The position numbers and the translations under genes are program-made. A model generated the notes under the pieces. It was given only the letters and a program-made list of their open reading frames with translations. It had not been told where the DNA came from and did not search any database. Below, one piece after another: positions 54,884 to 64,000 of a DNA stretch of 64,000 nucleotides (positions within the stretch are counted from its first letter, which is position 1; the number at the start of each line of letters is the position of its first letter). This DNA comes from Kitasatospora griseola (GTDB lineage: Bacteria; Actinomycetota; Actinomycetes; Streptomycetales; Streptomycetaceae), in the NCBI RefSeq assembly GCF_014648555.1, contig NZ_BMRI01000013.1, positions 97,605-161,604 of the forward strand, in the 5' to 3' direction.

Positions 54884-57490
54884 TCAGCCGGGCCGGTAGG
54901 GCAGTTCGATCTCCGCCCAGACCACCTTGCCGTGCTTGGTGGGGCGGGTGCCCCAGCGGTGGGCGAGTTCGCTGACCAGGTGGATGCCGCGGCCGCCCTC
55001 GTCCTCCTCGGCGGAGCTGCGCAGCCGGGGCGGCTGGCCGCCGGCGTCGGAGACCTCCAGGGTGAGGGTGCGGTCGCGGAACAGGCGCAGCCGGCGGGGG
55101 GCGTCGGCGTGCAGCAGGGCGTTGGTGACGAGTTCGCTGACCACGAGTTCGGCGTAGTCGGTGAGGGTGGACAGGCCCCAGCCGTCCAGGGTGGCGCGGG
55201 TGAAGCGGCGGGCGCGGGCGGGCAGCGGGCCCTCGGTGGGGAGGATCAGGGTGGCGATCCGGTCGGCGGGCACGGGCAGCGCCCGGGCCATGATCATCGC
55301 GATGTCGTCCTCGGTGCCGTCGGTGACCAGCGCGGACAGGGCCGCGTCGCAGCTCTCCTCCAGGGTGCGGCCGGGGGTGGCGAGGGTGCGGGCGAGCAGG
55401 TCGATGCCCTCGTCGATGTCGCGGCCGCGGCGCTCGACCAGGCCGTCGGTGTAGAGCGCGAAGGTCGATCCGGCGGGCAGCGTGAACTCGGTGGACTCGA
55501 ACGCGCCGCCGCCGATGCCGAGCGGGACGCCGGGCGGCAGGTGCATCACGTGGGAGGTGCCGTCGAGGTCGACCCGCACCGGCGGGAGGTGGCCGGCGGA
55601 GGCGATCACCACGCTGCGGTCGACGGGGTCGTAGACGGCGCACACGCAGGTGGCGAACTGGCCGTCGCCGATCGCCGAGGCGGTCTCGTCGAGCCGGCCG
55701 AGGACCTGTTCGGGCGACAGGTCGAGGGTGGCCAGGGTGCGGGCGACGGTGCGCAGCTGGCCCATGGTGGCGGCGGCGCGGATGCCGTGGCCCATCACGT
55801 CGCCGACCACCAGGGCGACCCGTCCGCAGGACAGCGGGACCACGTCGAACCAGTCGCCGCCGACCTCGCTGACCACGCTGGAGGGCAGGTAGCGGTGGGC
55901 GATCTCCAGGCCGAGGGTGCGGTGGATCTCCTGCGGCAGCAGGCTGCGCTGCAGGGTGAGGGCGGTTTCGCGTTCGCGCCGGTAGAGCCGGGCGTTGTCG
56001 ATGGCCAGGGCGGTGCGGGCGACGAGTTCCTCGGCGAGCGAGACGTCGGCGGCGCCGAACGGCTCGGGGTTGCGGGTGCGGATGAACTCGGCGCCGCCGA
56101 GCACCATGCCGCGGGCGATCACCGGCACCAGCAGGTAGGAGTGGATGCCGGCGGCGAGGCCGGGGGCGACCCGGTCCTCACTGGGCACGATGCCGCGCAG
56201 CACCTCCTCGTCGACCTCCGGCCTGAACAGCGGGCGGCCGCTGCGCAGGCACTGGGTGTAGGTGCGTTCGGGGCCGTACTCGGCGGTGCCGCCGACCTGG
56301 TCGGCGGCACCGGTCAGGCTGGTGCCGTAGGCCTCGCCGACGGCCAGCGCGCGGACCTGGACGGCCTTGCCGGGCTGGAGGGGGGCGGGTTCGTCGCCGC
56401 GGACGACGGGTTCGAGCAGGTCGAGGGTGGCGAAGTCGGCGAACCGCGGGACGACCGCCTCGACCAGTTCCTCGGCGGTGCGCTGCAGGTCGAGGGTGGT
56501 GCCGATGCGGGCGCTGGCGGAGGCGATCAGCGCCAGGCGCTCCTGGGCCCGGGCGGCGCGGGCCTCGGCCTGGAAGCGCTCGGTGACGTCGATGATCGAG
56601 GAGGAGACGCCGAGCACCCGGCCGGTGGAGTCCTCCAGCCGGAAGTAGGACGCCGACCAGGCCCGGTCGTGGTGCGGGTCGGCGGGGACGCGGCCGTGCG
56701 AGCGGGCGTCTATGACGGGTTTCCCGGTGGCCAGCACCTGCCGCATGACGGCTTCGACCTCGGCGGCGTTGATGCCGGGCAGCACGGCGGTGATCCGCCG
56801 ACCGAGGTGCTGCTCGACGGTGAGGCCGTTGATCCGGGCGAGCGCCCCGTTGAGCCGGACGAAGCGCAGGTCGGTGTCGTAGACGGCGAGGCCGATCGGC
56901 GACTGGTTGAAGAAGCCGTCGAAGACCGCCAGGTCGGACTCCACCTCGTGCAGGGCGTGCACGTCGGAGGCGGTGGCCAGCAGCAGGGTGCGGCCGTCGG
57001 GCTCCACGATCGGATAGGTGTGGAACTCCAGTTCGACGATGGAGCCGTCCCGGCGGCGGACCGGGTGGGTGCCGGACCAGCCGCGGGCGAGCAGTTTGCC
57101 GAACAGCCGCTCGCCCGCCTCCACCCCCTCGTCGGCGAGCAGCAGCCGGACGGGGTGCTCGCCGAGGGCGTCGCGGGCCGACCAGCCCGTGAGCGCCTCG
57201 GCCTCCTCGCTCCAGTGCAGGATGCGGCCGTCGTCCTGGACCAGCGCGGTGGCCAGCGGGACCAGGCGGTGCCCGGCCAGGCGCGCGGAAGCGGCACCCG
57301 CCGCGTCGCCGCCGGGCGTCTGTTCGAATCCGTGCGTGCTCAGTTGGCCACCTGCCCGGTACCTTCCCCGGTCTGCCGGTCGTTCCGGCTCCCACCAGAC
57401 TGCATGGCCTGTCGCACGCCTGCGACTGGTGATCGTGCGGGCGACGTGACCGAAGGTGAGAGTCTCCTCGATCCGGGCCTTTCCGGGCAA
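54884..57490 (-). CDS. PAS/GAF/SpoIIE phosphatase with HATPase domain
   Basis: The long protein (up to 868 residues) has, in order, two PAS domains (about 70-190 with DDGRILHWSEEAEALTGWS, then 190-310 with FFNQSPIGLAVYDTDLRFV), and a GAF domain (about 320-490, with RLALIASASARIGTTLDL and FGAADVSLAEELVARTALAID). A PP2C/SpoIIE phosphatase domain follows (515-730; GGDWFDVVPLSCGRVALVVGDVMGHG, SAGHLPPVRV, TDGLVERRG). The last 120 residues are a histidine-kinase-like ATPase (NALLHADAPR, GRGIHLVSELAHRWG). Such proteins control anti-sigma-antagonist switches. The start is uncertain: the TTG at 57490 is the longest. Confidence 0.85.
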   Translation of the reverse strand: MPGKARIEETLTFGHVARTITSRRRATGHAVWWEPERPADRGRYRAGGQLSTHGFEQTPGGDAAGAASARLAGHRLVPLATALVQDDGRILHWSEEAEALTGWSARDALGEHPVRLLLADEGVEAGERLFGKLLARGWSGTHPVRRRDGSIVELEFHTYPIVEPDGRTLLLATASDVHALHEVESDLAVFDGFFNQSPIGLAVYDTDLRFVRLNGALARINGLTVEQHLGRRITAVLPGINAAEVEAVMRQVLATGKPVIDARSHGRVPADPHHDRAWSASYFRLEDSTGRVLGVSSSIIDVTERFQAEARAARAQERLALIASASARIGTTLDLQRTAEELVEAVVPRFADFATLDLLEPVVRGDEPAPLQPGKAVQVRALAVGEAYGTSLTGAADQVGGTAEYGPERTYTQCLRSGRPLFRPEVDEEVLRGIVPSEDRVAPGLAAGIHSYLLVPVIARGMVLGGAEFIRTRNPEPFGAADVSLAEELVARTALAIDNARLYRRERETALTLQRSLLPQEIHRTLGLEIAHRYLPSSVVSEVGGDWFDVVPLSCGRVALVVGDVMGHGIRAAATMGQLRTVARTLATLDLSPEQVLGRLDETASAIGDGQFATCVCAVYDPVDRSVVIASAGHLPPVRVDLDGTSHVMHLPPGVPLGIGGGAFESTEFTLPAGSTFALYTDGLVERRGRDIDEGIDLLARTLATPGRTLEESCDAALSALVTDGTEDDIAMIMARALPVPADRIATLILPTEGPLPARARRFTRATLDGWGLSTLTDYAELVVSELVTNALLHADAPRRLRLFRDRTLTLEVSDAGGQPPRLRSSAEEDEGGRGIHLVSELAHRWGTRPTKHGKVVWAEIELPYRPG

Positions 57491-57545
57491 GGGGATGACG
57501 GTGATCTGCCGGTGGTCACGGCCGGTCAGGGCCGTTTCGGGGCGC

Positions 57546-58160
57546 TCAACCGGCCAGCGCGGCGTCCAGCAGGCGGGACCACTGGCGGACGATGCCGACC
57601 CGGCGCGGCCCGTCGTCGGTGAGCAGGTTCGCCAGGCCGAGGCCGCGGGCGAGGTCCAGGGTCGCCTGGACGGTCTCCCGGACGCCGGTGGCGCTCTCGT
57701 CGGCGCCCAGGCATTCGACGGCGGCCCGGTGCGCCTCGCGGCCGACGTGGTTCTCCAGGCTGACGATCCGTTCGCGCAGCGGCTGCTCGGTGGCGGCGGC
57801 CACCCACAGGTGCAGCGCGGCCCGGAACAGCGGGCCGGTGTAGAGCCGGACGATCATCTCCACCACCGCCTCGGTGCGCTCCGGTCCGGACGGCGGCAGT
57901 TCCTGGACGTGCGCCAGGACGGCGGCCAGCCGCTCGGCGGCGACGTGTTCGACGGCGGCGGTGAACAGGTCCTCGCGGGTGCGGAAGTGGTGCTGGGCCG
58001 CACCGCGGGTGACGCCGGCCCGCTCGGCGACCACGGCGACAGTGGAGCCGTTCCAGCCGACCTCGGCCAGGCACTCCACCGCCGCCTCCAGCAGCCGGCG
58101 GCGGGTGGCCCGGCTGCGGTCCTGCTGGGGCGCGCGGGCGGCGGGGGTGCTGGTCGTCAT
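57546..58160 (-). CDS. TetR/AcrR-family regulator
   Basis: The 204-residue protein has an N-terminal helix-turn-helix (RRRLLEAAVECLAEVGWNGS, VAVVAERAGVTRGAAQHHFRTREDL) and a helical C-terminal ligand domain. It precedes an AMP-dependent CoA ligase by 52 bp on the same strand, pointing to repression by an acyl-CoA. In actinobacterial acyl-CoA catabolic loci, such a regulator usually governs the adjacent enzymes. ATG 58160 is the natural start. Confidence 0.92.
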   Translation of the reverse strand: MTTSTPAARAPQQDRSRATRRRLLEAAVECLAEVGWNGSTVAVVAERAGVTRGAAQHHFRTREDLFTAAVEHVAAERLAAVLAHVQELPPSGPERTEAVVEMIVRLYTGPLFRAALHLWVAAATEQPLRERIVSLENHVGREAHRAAVECLGADESATGVRETVQATLDLARGLGLANLLTDDGPRRVGIVRQWSRLLDAALAG

Positions 58161-58212
58161 CGGCGGCTCCTGCTCGGTTGGGCGGTTGGCGCGTCCCGAT
58201 CCTCGCAGACCG

Positions 58213-59790
58213 TCATCGGCGGGCGGTGCGGTCCCGCAGTTCGCGGCGGAGGATCTTGCCGCTGGCGGACCGGGGGACGGCGTCCAGGAACTCCACCTCG
58301 CGCACCTTCTTGTACGGGGCGACCCGGCGGGCCACGTACTCGACGACCTCCTGCTCGGCGAGCTCGCAGCCGAACGCGGGCACCACGTACGCCTTGGGTC
58401 GTTCGGCGCCGTCGGCGTCGGTGACGCCGATCACCGCGGCGTCGGCGATCGACGGGTGGGTGAGCAGCAGGGCCTCCAGTTCGGCGGGGGCGACCTGGTA
58501 GCCCTTGTACTTGATGAGCTCCTTGACCCGGTCGACGATGTACAGGTAGCCGTCCTGGTCGACGTGGCCGACGTCGCCGGTGTGCAGCCAGCCGTCGGCG
58601 TCGACGGTGGCGGCGGTGTCGGAGTCACGGCCGAAGTAGCCCTTCATCACCTGCGGGCCGCGGAACAGCAGTTCGCCGTCCTCGCCGGGGCCGAGGTCGC
58701 GGCGCGGCTCGTCGAGGGACAGCACCCGCAGTTCGGTGCCGGGGACCAGGCGGCCGACGGTGCCGACCGGCGGGTGCGGGTCGTGCGGCGGGACGATGTG
58801 GGTGGCCGGGGAGAGTTCGGTCATGCCGTAGGCCTGGAGCAGGTGCGGCAGGCCGAGGCGCCGGGCGCAGGCGGCGGCGAGTTCGGCGTCCAGCGGGGCG
58901 GCGGCGCTGAGCACGTAGCGGACCGAGGACAGGTCGAAGCGGTCCACCAGCGGGTGCTTGGCGAGCGCGAGGGCGATCGGCGGGGCCACGTACACCGCTT
59001 CGATGCGGTGGTCCTGAATGGCCCTCAGGAACTGCTCCAGGTCGAAGCGGGGCAGCACGACGACGGTCGAGCGGGCCCGCAGCGGGCGGTTGAGCAGGGC
59101 GGTCAGGCCGTAGATGTGGAAGAACGGGAGGACGGCGAGGATGCGTTCGCCCGGGGCGGTCCGCAGCAGCGCGTCGACCTGGGCGAGGTTGGTGGAGACC
59201 GAGCGGTGGGTGAGCATCACGCCCTTGGGCAGGCCGGTGGTGCCGCTGGAGTACGGCAGCACGGCGAGGTCGGCGGCCGGGTCGAACTCGGGCGTCGGCT
59301 CGGGGGCGTCAGTGGCGGCCAGGTCGGCGAGCGAGCGGTGGCCCTCGGCCCGGTCGCAGACGAAGACCTCGGCGACCGGGTGGGCGGCCGCGGCCTCCAG
59401 TGCGACGGGCAGGAACGCGGCGACGGTGATGATCCAGCGCGCCCCGGAGTCGTGCAGCTGGGCGGCGAGTTCGGCGGCGGTGGCGAGCGAGCTGACCGGG
59501 GTGACGGTGGCGCCGGTGCGGGTGATGCCGTAGAACGCCGGCGGGTAGGCCACCGAGTTCGGGCTGAACAGCGCCACCACCTCGCCCTTGCCGACGCCCG
59601 CCGCGGCCAGGCCGGCGGCGATCCGGCGGCTGCTTCCGTCCAGTTCGCGGTAACTGACGGTCCGTCCGGTCAGTGCGTCGATCAGGGCGGGCAGCTCGGC
59701 ATGCTCGCCCACGGCGCAGTCGCCGAGGACGGCGTCGTGGATGGCGCGGTCGAGCGGGGCGATGGTCGGACAGTCGCTGTGGAACACCAT
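58213..59790 (-). CDS. AMP-dependent acyl-CoA ligase (4-coumarate:CoA ligase family)
   Basis: The 525-residue protein has the adenylate-forming motifs: YSSGTTGLPKGVMLTHRS (A3), YGMTELSPATHI (A5), GWLHTGDVGHVDQDGYLYIVDRVKELIKYKGYQV (A7-A8), and a C-terminal PRSASGKILRRELR with the catalytic lysine. It activates a carboxylic acid, probably an aromatic or branched acid, to its CoA thioester. The start at 59790 is an ATG. It lies between the TetR regulator and the IMPase-like gene; together with the acyl-CoA dehydrogenase further on, this looks like a degradation module. Confidence 0.92.
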   Translation of the reverse strand: MVFHSDCPTIAPLDRAIHDAVLGDCAVGEHAELPALIDALTGRTVSYRELDGSSRRIAAGLAAAGVGKGEVVALFSPNSVAYPPAFYGITRTGATVTPVSSLATAAELAAQLHDSGARWIITVAAFLPVALEAAAAHPVAEVFVCDRAEGHRSLADLAATDAPEPTPEFDPAADLAVLPYSSGTTGLPKGVMLTHRSVSTNLAQVDALLRTAPGERILAVLPFFHIYGLTALLNRPLRARSTVVVLPRFDLEQFLRAIQDHRIEAVYVAPPIALALAKHPLVDRFDLSSVRYVLSAAAPLDAELAAACARRLGLPHLLQAYGMTELSPATHIVPPHDPHPPVGTVGRLVPGTELRVLSLDEPRRDLGPGEDGELLFRGPQVMKGYFGRDSDTAATVDADGWLHTGDVGHVDQDGYLYIVDRVKELIKYKGYQVAPAELEALLLTHPSIADAAVIGVTDADGAERPKAYVVPAFGCELAEQEVVEYVARRVAPYKKVREVEFLDAVPRSASGKILRRELRDRTARR

Positions 59791-59944
59791 GCGGGCCTCC
59801 GGGGCGGGCTCGGCGGTCGGTAGTGGCGGCGCTGGTCATCGGTGCCGGTGGTACGGGGGCGGTGCGCGCCGCTGGCAAGGTTGCCCGGGCCGGGAGGGGC
59901 GCGGGCAGGGCGCGTGGCGGGTTCGGGGGGTCGCGCGGCGGTGG

Positions 59945-60766
59945 TCACCGGCGGTACTGGCGGTCGACCAGGTCGAGCAGTCGGGCGTGGGTGTCGGGGT
60001 CGGCGGCGGCCAGCAGGCCGCCCTCCCCGCTGTGCAGGGGCTTGCCGCGCAGGTCGGTGACGGTGCAGCCGGCCGCTTCGCACAGGGCGAGGCCCGCCGC
60101 GAAGTGCACGCTGTCGGCGAGATGCCCGTCGGTGATGTAGGCGGCGCGCCGGCCGGCGGCGACCCAGGCGACGGCGAGCGTGCTGGAGACCACCCGGGGG
60201 CGGAACGCGGCCTCGAAATCGGGGTCGGTGAGCAGGTGCGCGGCGCGGAAGGCCGCGGCGTTCGGGTAGGGCGGGTCGAGGTTGAGGTCGACCAGGGCGG
60301 ACTGCGCGGACGGGACCAACGGGGTGTCCCGGCCGTCGTGGCGGAGGTGCGCCCGTTCGCCGTCGGTCCAGTAGGTCTCCCGCGTGTATGGGTCGGCGGT
60401 GGCGGCGGCGACCGTCCGCCCGCCGTCGCGCAGGGCCACGTTGACGGCCACCAGGTGGGTGCCGACGGCGTAGTTGAGGGTGCCGCAGAGCGGGTCGACC
60501 AGCCACCGCCGGTCGGCGTCGGCCGCTCCGGTGCGGCCGCTCTCCTCGGCGGTGAACGCGTCGTCCGGGCGGGCGGCGCGCAGCAGGTCGAGGATGGCGG
60601 CCTCGGCGGCCAGGTCGGCGGCGGTGGCGAAGTCGCCGCCGCCCTTGTGGTGCCGCTCCGCGGTGGCCCAGGCGTGGGCGCGGACGGCCTCGGCACCGGC
60701 CTCCGCGGCGCGGCGGGCGAGTTCGGCGTCCTGGCGGCGGCTGTCCGCGGTGTTCATGATCGTCAT
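59945..60766 (-). CDS. Inositol monophosphatase-family protein, altered metal site
   Basis: The 273-residue protein has the IMPase fold: FTAEESGR (metal Glu74/75), WLVDPLCGTLNYAVG (residues 88-102) and late VAAGRRAAYITDGHLAD. The usual DPxDGTxN signature reads DPLCGTLN: the second Asp, a metal ligand, is Cys94. The first Asp (Asp91) and the Glu pair are kept. The protein may bind metals less well or act on another substrate. ATG 60766 is preferred; the upstream open frame is not family-like. Confidence 0.87.
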   Translation of the reverse strand: MTIMNTADSRRQDAELARRAAEAGAEAVRAHAWATAERHHKGGGDFATAADLAAEAAILDLLRAARPDDAFTAEESGRTGAADADRRWLVDPLCGTLNYAVGTHLVAVNVALRDGGRTVAAATADPYTRETYWTDGERAHLRHDGRDTPLVPSAQSALVDLNLDPPYPNAAAFRAAHLLTDPDFEAAFRPRVVSSTLAVAWVAAGRRAAYITDGHLADSVHFAAGLALCEAAGCTVTDLRGKPLHSGEGGLLAAADPDTHARLLDLVDRQYRR

Positions 60767-60870
60767 GGCGGGAGCGTAGCCCGCGGCGCCGGCGCGGGCC
60801 GACCGGATGTCGAATCGGGTCACGCGCCGGTGCACGGAGGCTTCCTGTCGATCCGTCAGGAGTCGGTGGG

Positions 60871-62064
60871 TCAGTAGGAGCGGGGCAGGCCCAGGGTGTG
60901 CTGGGCGACGTAGTTCAGGATCATTTCGCGGCTGACCGGGGCGACCCGGCCGACCCGGGTGGCGGTGATCAGGGCGGCGAGGCCGTACTCCTGGGTGAGG
61001 CCGTTGCCGCCGAGGGTCTGGACGGCCTGGTCGACGGCTCGGCAGGAGGCTTCGCCGGCCGCGTACTTGGCCATGTTGGCGGCCTCGCCTGCGCCCAGGT
61101 CGTCGCCCGCGTCGTACAGGTGGGCGGCCTTCTGGGTCATCAGCCGGGCGAGTTCGACCTCGATGGCGCACTGCGCGAGCGGGTGGGCGATGCCCTGGTG
61201 GGTGCCGATCGGGCGGTCCCAGACGGTGCGGGTGCGGGCGTAGCCGACGGCGGTGTCGAGGGCGTACCGGGCGATGCCGAGGGTGAAGGCGGCGGTCATG
61301 ATCCGCTCGGGGTTGAGTCCGGCGAACAGTTGCAGCAGCCCGGCGTCCTCGTCGCCGACCAGGGCGTCGGCGGGCAGCCGGACGTCGTCCAGGAAGACCT
61401 GGAACTGCCGTTCGGGGGCGGTGAGTTCCATCGGAATGGCGCGGTACTCGAAGCCGGGGGTGTCGCGCGGGACGACGAACAGGGCGGGCTTGAGCTTGCC
61501 GGTGCGAGCGTCTTCGGTGCGGCCGACGAACAGGACGGCGTCGGCGTGGTCGACGCCGGAGATGAACACCTTGCGGCCGCTGAGCAGCCAGTCCTCGCCG
61601 TCGCGGCGGGCGACGGTGCCGATCCGGTGCGAGTTGGAGCCGGCGTCGGGTTCGGTGATGCCGAACGCCATCACCTTGCTGCCGTCGGCGAGTCCGGGCA
61701 GCCAGCGCCGCTTCTGCTCCTCGGTGCCGAACCGGGCGATCACGGTGCCGCAGATCGCGGGCGACACGATCATCATCAGCAGCGGGCAGCCGGCCGCGCC
61801 CAACTCTTCCAGCACGATGGCGAGTTCGCTGATGCCCGCGCCTCCGCCGCCGTGTTCGGCGGGCAGGTTGACGCCGAGGTAGCCCAACTTGGCGGCGTCC
61901 GCCCAGAGTTCCTCGACGGGCTCGTTGGCGCGGGCCTTGCGCTGGAAGTACTCGCGCCCGTAGCGGCGGCCGAGCGCGGCGACGGCTTCGCGCAGGGCGC
62001 GACGGTCCTCGGACTCGATCAGCGGGGAGGCGGGCGGTGCGGTGGTGGTGCGCGGTGCGGACAT
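60871..62064 (-). CDS. Acyl-CoA dehydrogenase
   Basis: The 397-residue flavoenzyme introduces the alpha,beta double bond in acyl-CoA. Family signatures are FGITEPDAGSNSHRIGTVARR, GRKVFISGVDHADA, the FAD-site region LGGNGLTQEYGLAALITATRVGRVAPVSREMILN, and YAAGEASCRAVDQAVQTLGGNG. The usual catalytic glutamate region is close to the Y/E pattern, but its exact position is not identified here. It lies 70 bp from the acyl-CoA carboxylase alpha gene on the same strand, consistent with branched-chain amino acid or isoprenoid catabolism. Confidence 0.93.
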   Translation of the reverse strand: MSAPRTTTAPPASPLIESEDRRALREAVAALGRRYGREYFQRKARANEPVEELWADAAKLGYLGVNLPAEHGGGGAGISELAIVLEELGAAGCPLLMMIVSPAICGTVIARFGTEEQKRRWLPGLADGSKVMAFGITEPDAGSNSHRIGTVARRDGEDWLLSGRKVFISGVDHADAVLFVGRTEDARTGKLKPALFVVPRDTPGFEYRAIPMELTAPERQFQVFLDDVRLPADALVGDEDAGLLQLFAGLNPERIMTAAFTLGIARYALDTAVGYARTRTVWDRPIGTHQGIAHPLAQCAIEVELARLMTQKAAHLYDAGDDLGAGEAANMAKYAAGEASCRAVDQAVQTLGGNGLTQEYGLAALITATRVGRVAPVSREMILNYVAQHTLGLPRSY

Positions 62065-62134
62065 CGGGGGTCCTTCCGGGCGGAGGGTGGGCCGGTGTGC
62101 AGGGTCGCTCGACCGGCGTGGTGCGCGGTCGGCG

Positions 62135-64000
62135 TCAGGAGGCGGTGACCACGGCGAGCACGGCGCCGGTCTCGACCTGCTGGCCGACGGCGACCGGGAG
62201 TTCGGCGAGCAGGCCGTCCGCCGGGGCGGTGACCTGGTGTTCCATCTTCATCGCCTCCAGCCAGAGCAGCGGCTGGCCGGCCGTGACGGGCCGGCCGGGT
62301 TCGGCGGCGATCCGGACGACCGTGCCGGGCATCGGCGCGATCAGCGTCCCGGGGGCCAACTGGGCGGCCGGGTCCGGGAATCGGTCCAGCACGGTGAGGG
62401 TGTGGTGCTCGGTCGGACCGTCCACGAAGACCTGGTCGCCGTGCCGGGCGATCCGGTAGCGGCGGCGCAGCGGGCCGACCGCGAGGTCGACGGACTCCGG
62501 TGCGCTGCCGAGGAGTTGGACGTCGGGGTGGTCCTCGGCGAGCAGGCCGTCGCGGGTCAGCCGGTAGCGGACGTCGAGTTCGGCGCCGTCGGCGGTGCGG
62601 TAGCGCTTGTGCTGCGGCTGGGAGGGCAGGTTGCGCCAGCCGGACGGGACGGCGCCTGGGTGTGCGGCGGCGTCGGCGAGGGCGGCGGCGAGGGCCGCAA
62701 GGGGCGCGGACTTGCCGTCCTGGCCGAGGAGTTGGTCGGCGTGCTCGGTGAGGAAGGCGGTGTGCACGGCGCCGTCCAGGAAGGCCGGGTGGCGCAGGGC
62801 GCGGACCAGCAGGTCCCGGTTGGTGGCCGGGCCGTGCAGACGGGTGCGGGCCAGGGCGTCGGCGAGGCGGCGGGCGGCGGCGCGGCGGGTGGGGGCCCAG
62901 GCGATCACCTTGGCGAGCATCGCGTCGTAGTGGACGGTGACCCGGTCGGCGCCGCCCTCGCCGCCCGCGCCCTCCCCGACTCCGGCGTCCAGGCGCAGGC
63001 CGACCGGGGCCGGGAGGGTTTCGAACTCGACGTCCACGCCCGGGACTTCGAGCAGGTGCACGGTGCCGGCGGTGGGCTGCCAGCCGCGCGCGGGGTCTTC
63101 GGCGTACAGGCGGGCCTCGATCGCGCAGCCCCGCCCGGGCGGCGGGGTGGCCGGGAGCTTCTCGCCTTCGGCGACGGCGAGTTGGAGGGCGACCAGGTCG
63201 AGGCCGGTGACGGCCTCGGTGACCGGGTGTTCCACCTGGAGGCGGGTGTTCATCTCCAGGAAGGCGAGCCGGCCGTCGGGGGCGAGCAGGAACTCGGCGG
63301 TGCCGGCGCCGCGGTAGCCGATGGCGCGGGCGGCCGCGGTGGCGGCGCCGTGCAGCCGGGTGCGCAGCTCGGGGTCGAGGCCGGGCGCGGGGGCCTCCTC
63401 GATCACCTTCTGGTGTCGGCGCTGCAGCGAGCAGTCGCGGTCGCCGACGGCCCACACAGTGCCGTGCGCGTCGGCCAGCAGCTGGACCTCCAGGTGCCGT
63501 CCGGTCGGCAGGTAGGGCTCGCAGAACACCTCGTCGTCGCCGAACGCGGCCGCGGCCTCGGCCCGGGCGGCGGCCAGCGCGTCCGGCAGTTCGGCGAGGG
63601 TGCGCACCACCCGCATGCCGCGTCCGCCGCCGCCCGCCGCGGCCTTGACCAGCAGCGGCAGGTCGGCCTCGTCGGGCCGGGGCCCGACGCTCAGCACGGG
63701 GACGCCGGCGGCGGCCATCAGCCGTTTGGCGGCGGTCTTGGAGCCCATGGCGGCGATCACGGCGGGCGGCGGGCCGACCCAGGTCAGTCCCGCGTCCTGC
63801 ACGGCCCGCGCGAACTCGGCGTTCTCGGACAGGAATCCGTAGCCGGGGTGGACGGCGTCGGCGCCCGCGTCCAGCGCGGCCCGGATCAGCAGGTCGGCGC
63901 GCAGGTAGGTGTCGGCGGGCGCGGCTCCGGGCAGCCGGACGGCGGTGTCGGCCTCCTGGACGTGCCGGGCGTCGGCGTCCGGGTCGGCGTACACGGCGAC
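62135..64000 (-). CDS. Acyl-CoA carboxylase alpha subunit (BC-BCCP fusion), 5' end missing
   Basis: The 621 visible residues start beyond the right edge of the window and run to TGA 62135-62137. The biotin carboxylase part has HPGYGFLSENAEFARAV, VKAAAGGGGRGMRVVR, RHLEVQLLADAHGTVWAVGDRDCSLQRRHQK and MNTRLQVEHPVTEAVTG. The biotinyl lysine is in the C-terminal LEAMKMEHQVTAPADG. Such fused subunits (AccA-type) partner a separate beta subunit to carboxylate propionyl-, acetyl- or methylcrotonyl-CoA. With the acyl-CoA dehydrogenase beside it, methylcrotonyl-CoA (leucine degradation) is a reasonable guess. Confidence 0.93.
   Translation of the reverse strand, partial: VAVYADPDADARHVQEADTAVRLPGAAPADTYLRADLLIRAALDAGADAVHPGYGFLSENAEFARAVQDAGLTWVGPPPAVIAAMGSKTAAKRLMAAAGVPVLSVGPRPDEADLPLLVKAAAGGGGRGMRVVRTLAELPDALAAARAEAAAAFGDDEVFCEPYLPTGRHLEVQLLADAHGTVWAVGDRDCSLQRRHQKVIEEAPAPGLDPELRTRLHGAATAAARAIGYRGAGTAEFLLAPDGRLAFLEMNTRLQVEHPVTEAVTGLDLVALQLAVAEGEKLPATPPPGRGCAIEARLYAEDPARGWQPTAGTVHLLEVPGVDVEFETLPAPVGLRLDAGVGEGAGGEGGADRVTVHYDAMLAKVIAWAPTRRAAARRLADALARTRLHGPATNRDLLVRALRHPAFLDGAVHTAFLTEHADQLLGQDGKSAPLAALAAALADAAAHPGAVPSGWRNLPSQPQHKRYRTADGAELDVRYRLTRDGLLAEDHPDVQLLGSAPESVDLAVGPLRRRYRIARHGDQVFVDGPTEHHTLTVLDRFPDPAAQLAPGTLIAPMPGTVVRIAAEPGRPVTAGQPLLWLEAMKMEHQVTAPADGLLAELPVAVGQQVETGAVLAVVTAS

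Overview
The window is very GC-rich actinobacterial DNA with frequent GTG starts, stop/start overlaps (ATGA, GTGA) and a type II polyketide cluster of the spore-pigment (whiE) kind. Together with a SepF paralog, a DUF5709 protein and an ECF sigma/anti-sigma/ABC operon, this points to a member of the Streptomycetaceae (Streptomyces or Kitasatospora). No tRNA, rRNA, CRISPR array or insertion sequence was recognised.
Layout. 0-5 kb: an EamA exporter divergent from a LysR regulator, then the methionine genes metY and metX (O-acetylhomoserine route). 5-7 kb: a DUF350 membrane protein, a small Cys-rich lipoprotein and a glutathionylspermidine-synthase-like ATP-grasp enzyme, matching the yjfL-yjfM-yjfC set of enterobacteria. 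7-20 kb: a large LuxR-type ATPase regulator, a DUF5709 protein, a nitrilase-family amidohydrolase, a chloramphenicol-phosphotransferase-like kinase, a MATE exporter, an unusually AT-rich 0.9-kb region with a leader-peptide candidate, a GNAT acetyltransferase, a spermidine-synthase-like protein, an alpha/beta hydrolase and an AI-2E transporter. 20-29 kb: GDPD phosphodiesterase, TOBE/HTH regulator, a ROK/MFS divergent pair around a clean palindrome, a methyltransferase, endonuclease IV, a TVP38 membrane protein, a YrdB protein, a twice-frameshifted DinB gene and a sepF paralog. 29-36 kb: TetR plus DHA2 efflux operon, a twice-frameshifted alpha/beta hydrolase gene, secreted proteins and a beta-helix protein.
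36-48 kb is the main specialised-metabolism locus. Genes whiE-I to VII are present as a minus-strand run (SchA/CurD protein, cupin, ketosynthase, chain-length factor, ACP, aromatase, TcmI-type cyclase), with the divergent FAD hydroxylase (whiE-VIII). Downstream of the cyclase, on the same strand, lies a complete acetyl-CoA carboxylase set (fused AccD-AccA, BCCP, AccC), which would supply malonyl-CoA to the polyketide synthase. A convergent O-methyltransferase sits at the end and could be a tailoring enzyme.
48-53 kb: a tightly coupled ECF sigma factor, zinc anti-sigma factor, ABC ATPase and two membrane proteins; the 3' end of the anti-sigma gene is tandemly repeated behind it. 53-64 kb: a second DHA2 exporter, a secreted protein, a PAS/GAF/SpoIIE phosphatase, and a probable branched-chain or acyl-CoA catabolic block (TetR, AMP-dependent CoA ligase, IMPase-like protein, acyl-CoA dehydrogenase, acyl-CoA carboxylase alpha subunit running off the right edge).
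All functional calls are from reading motifs and gene order; no database search was run.
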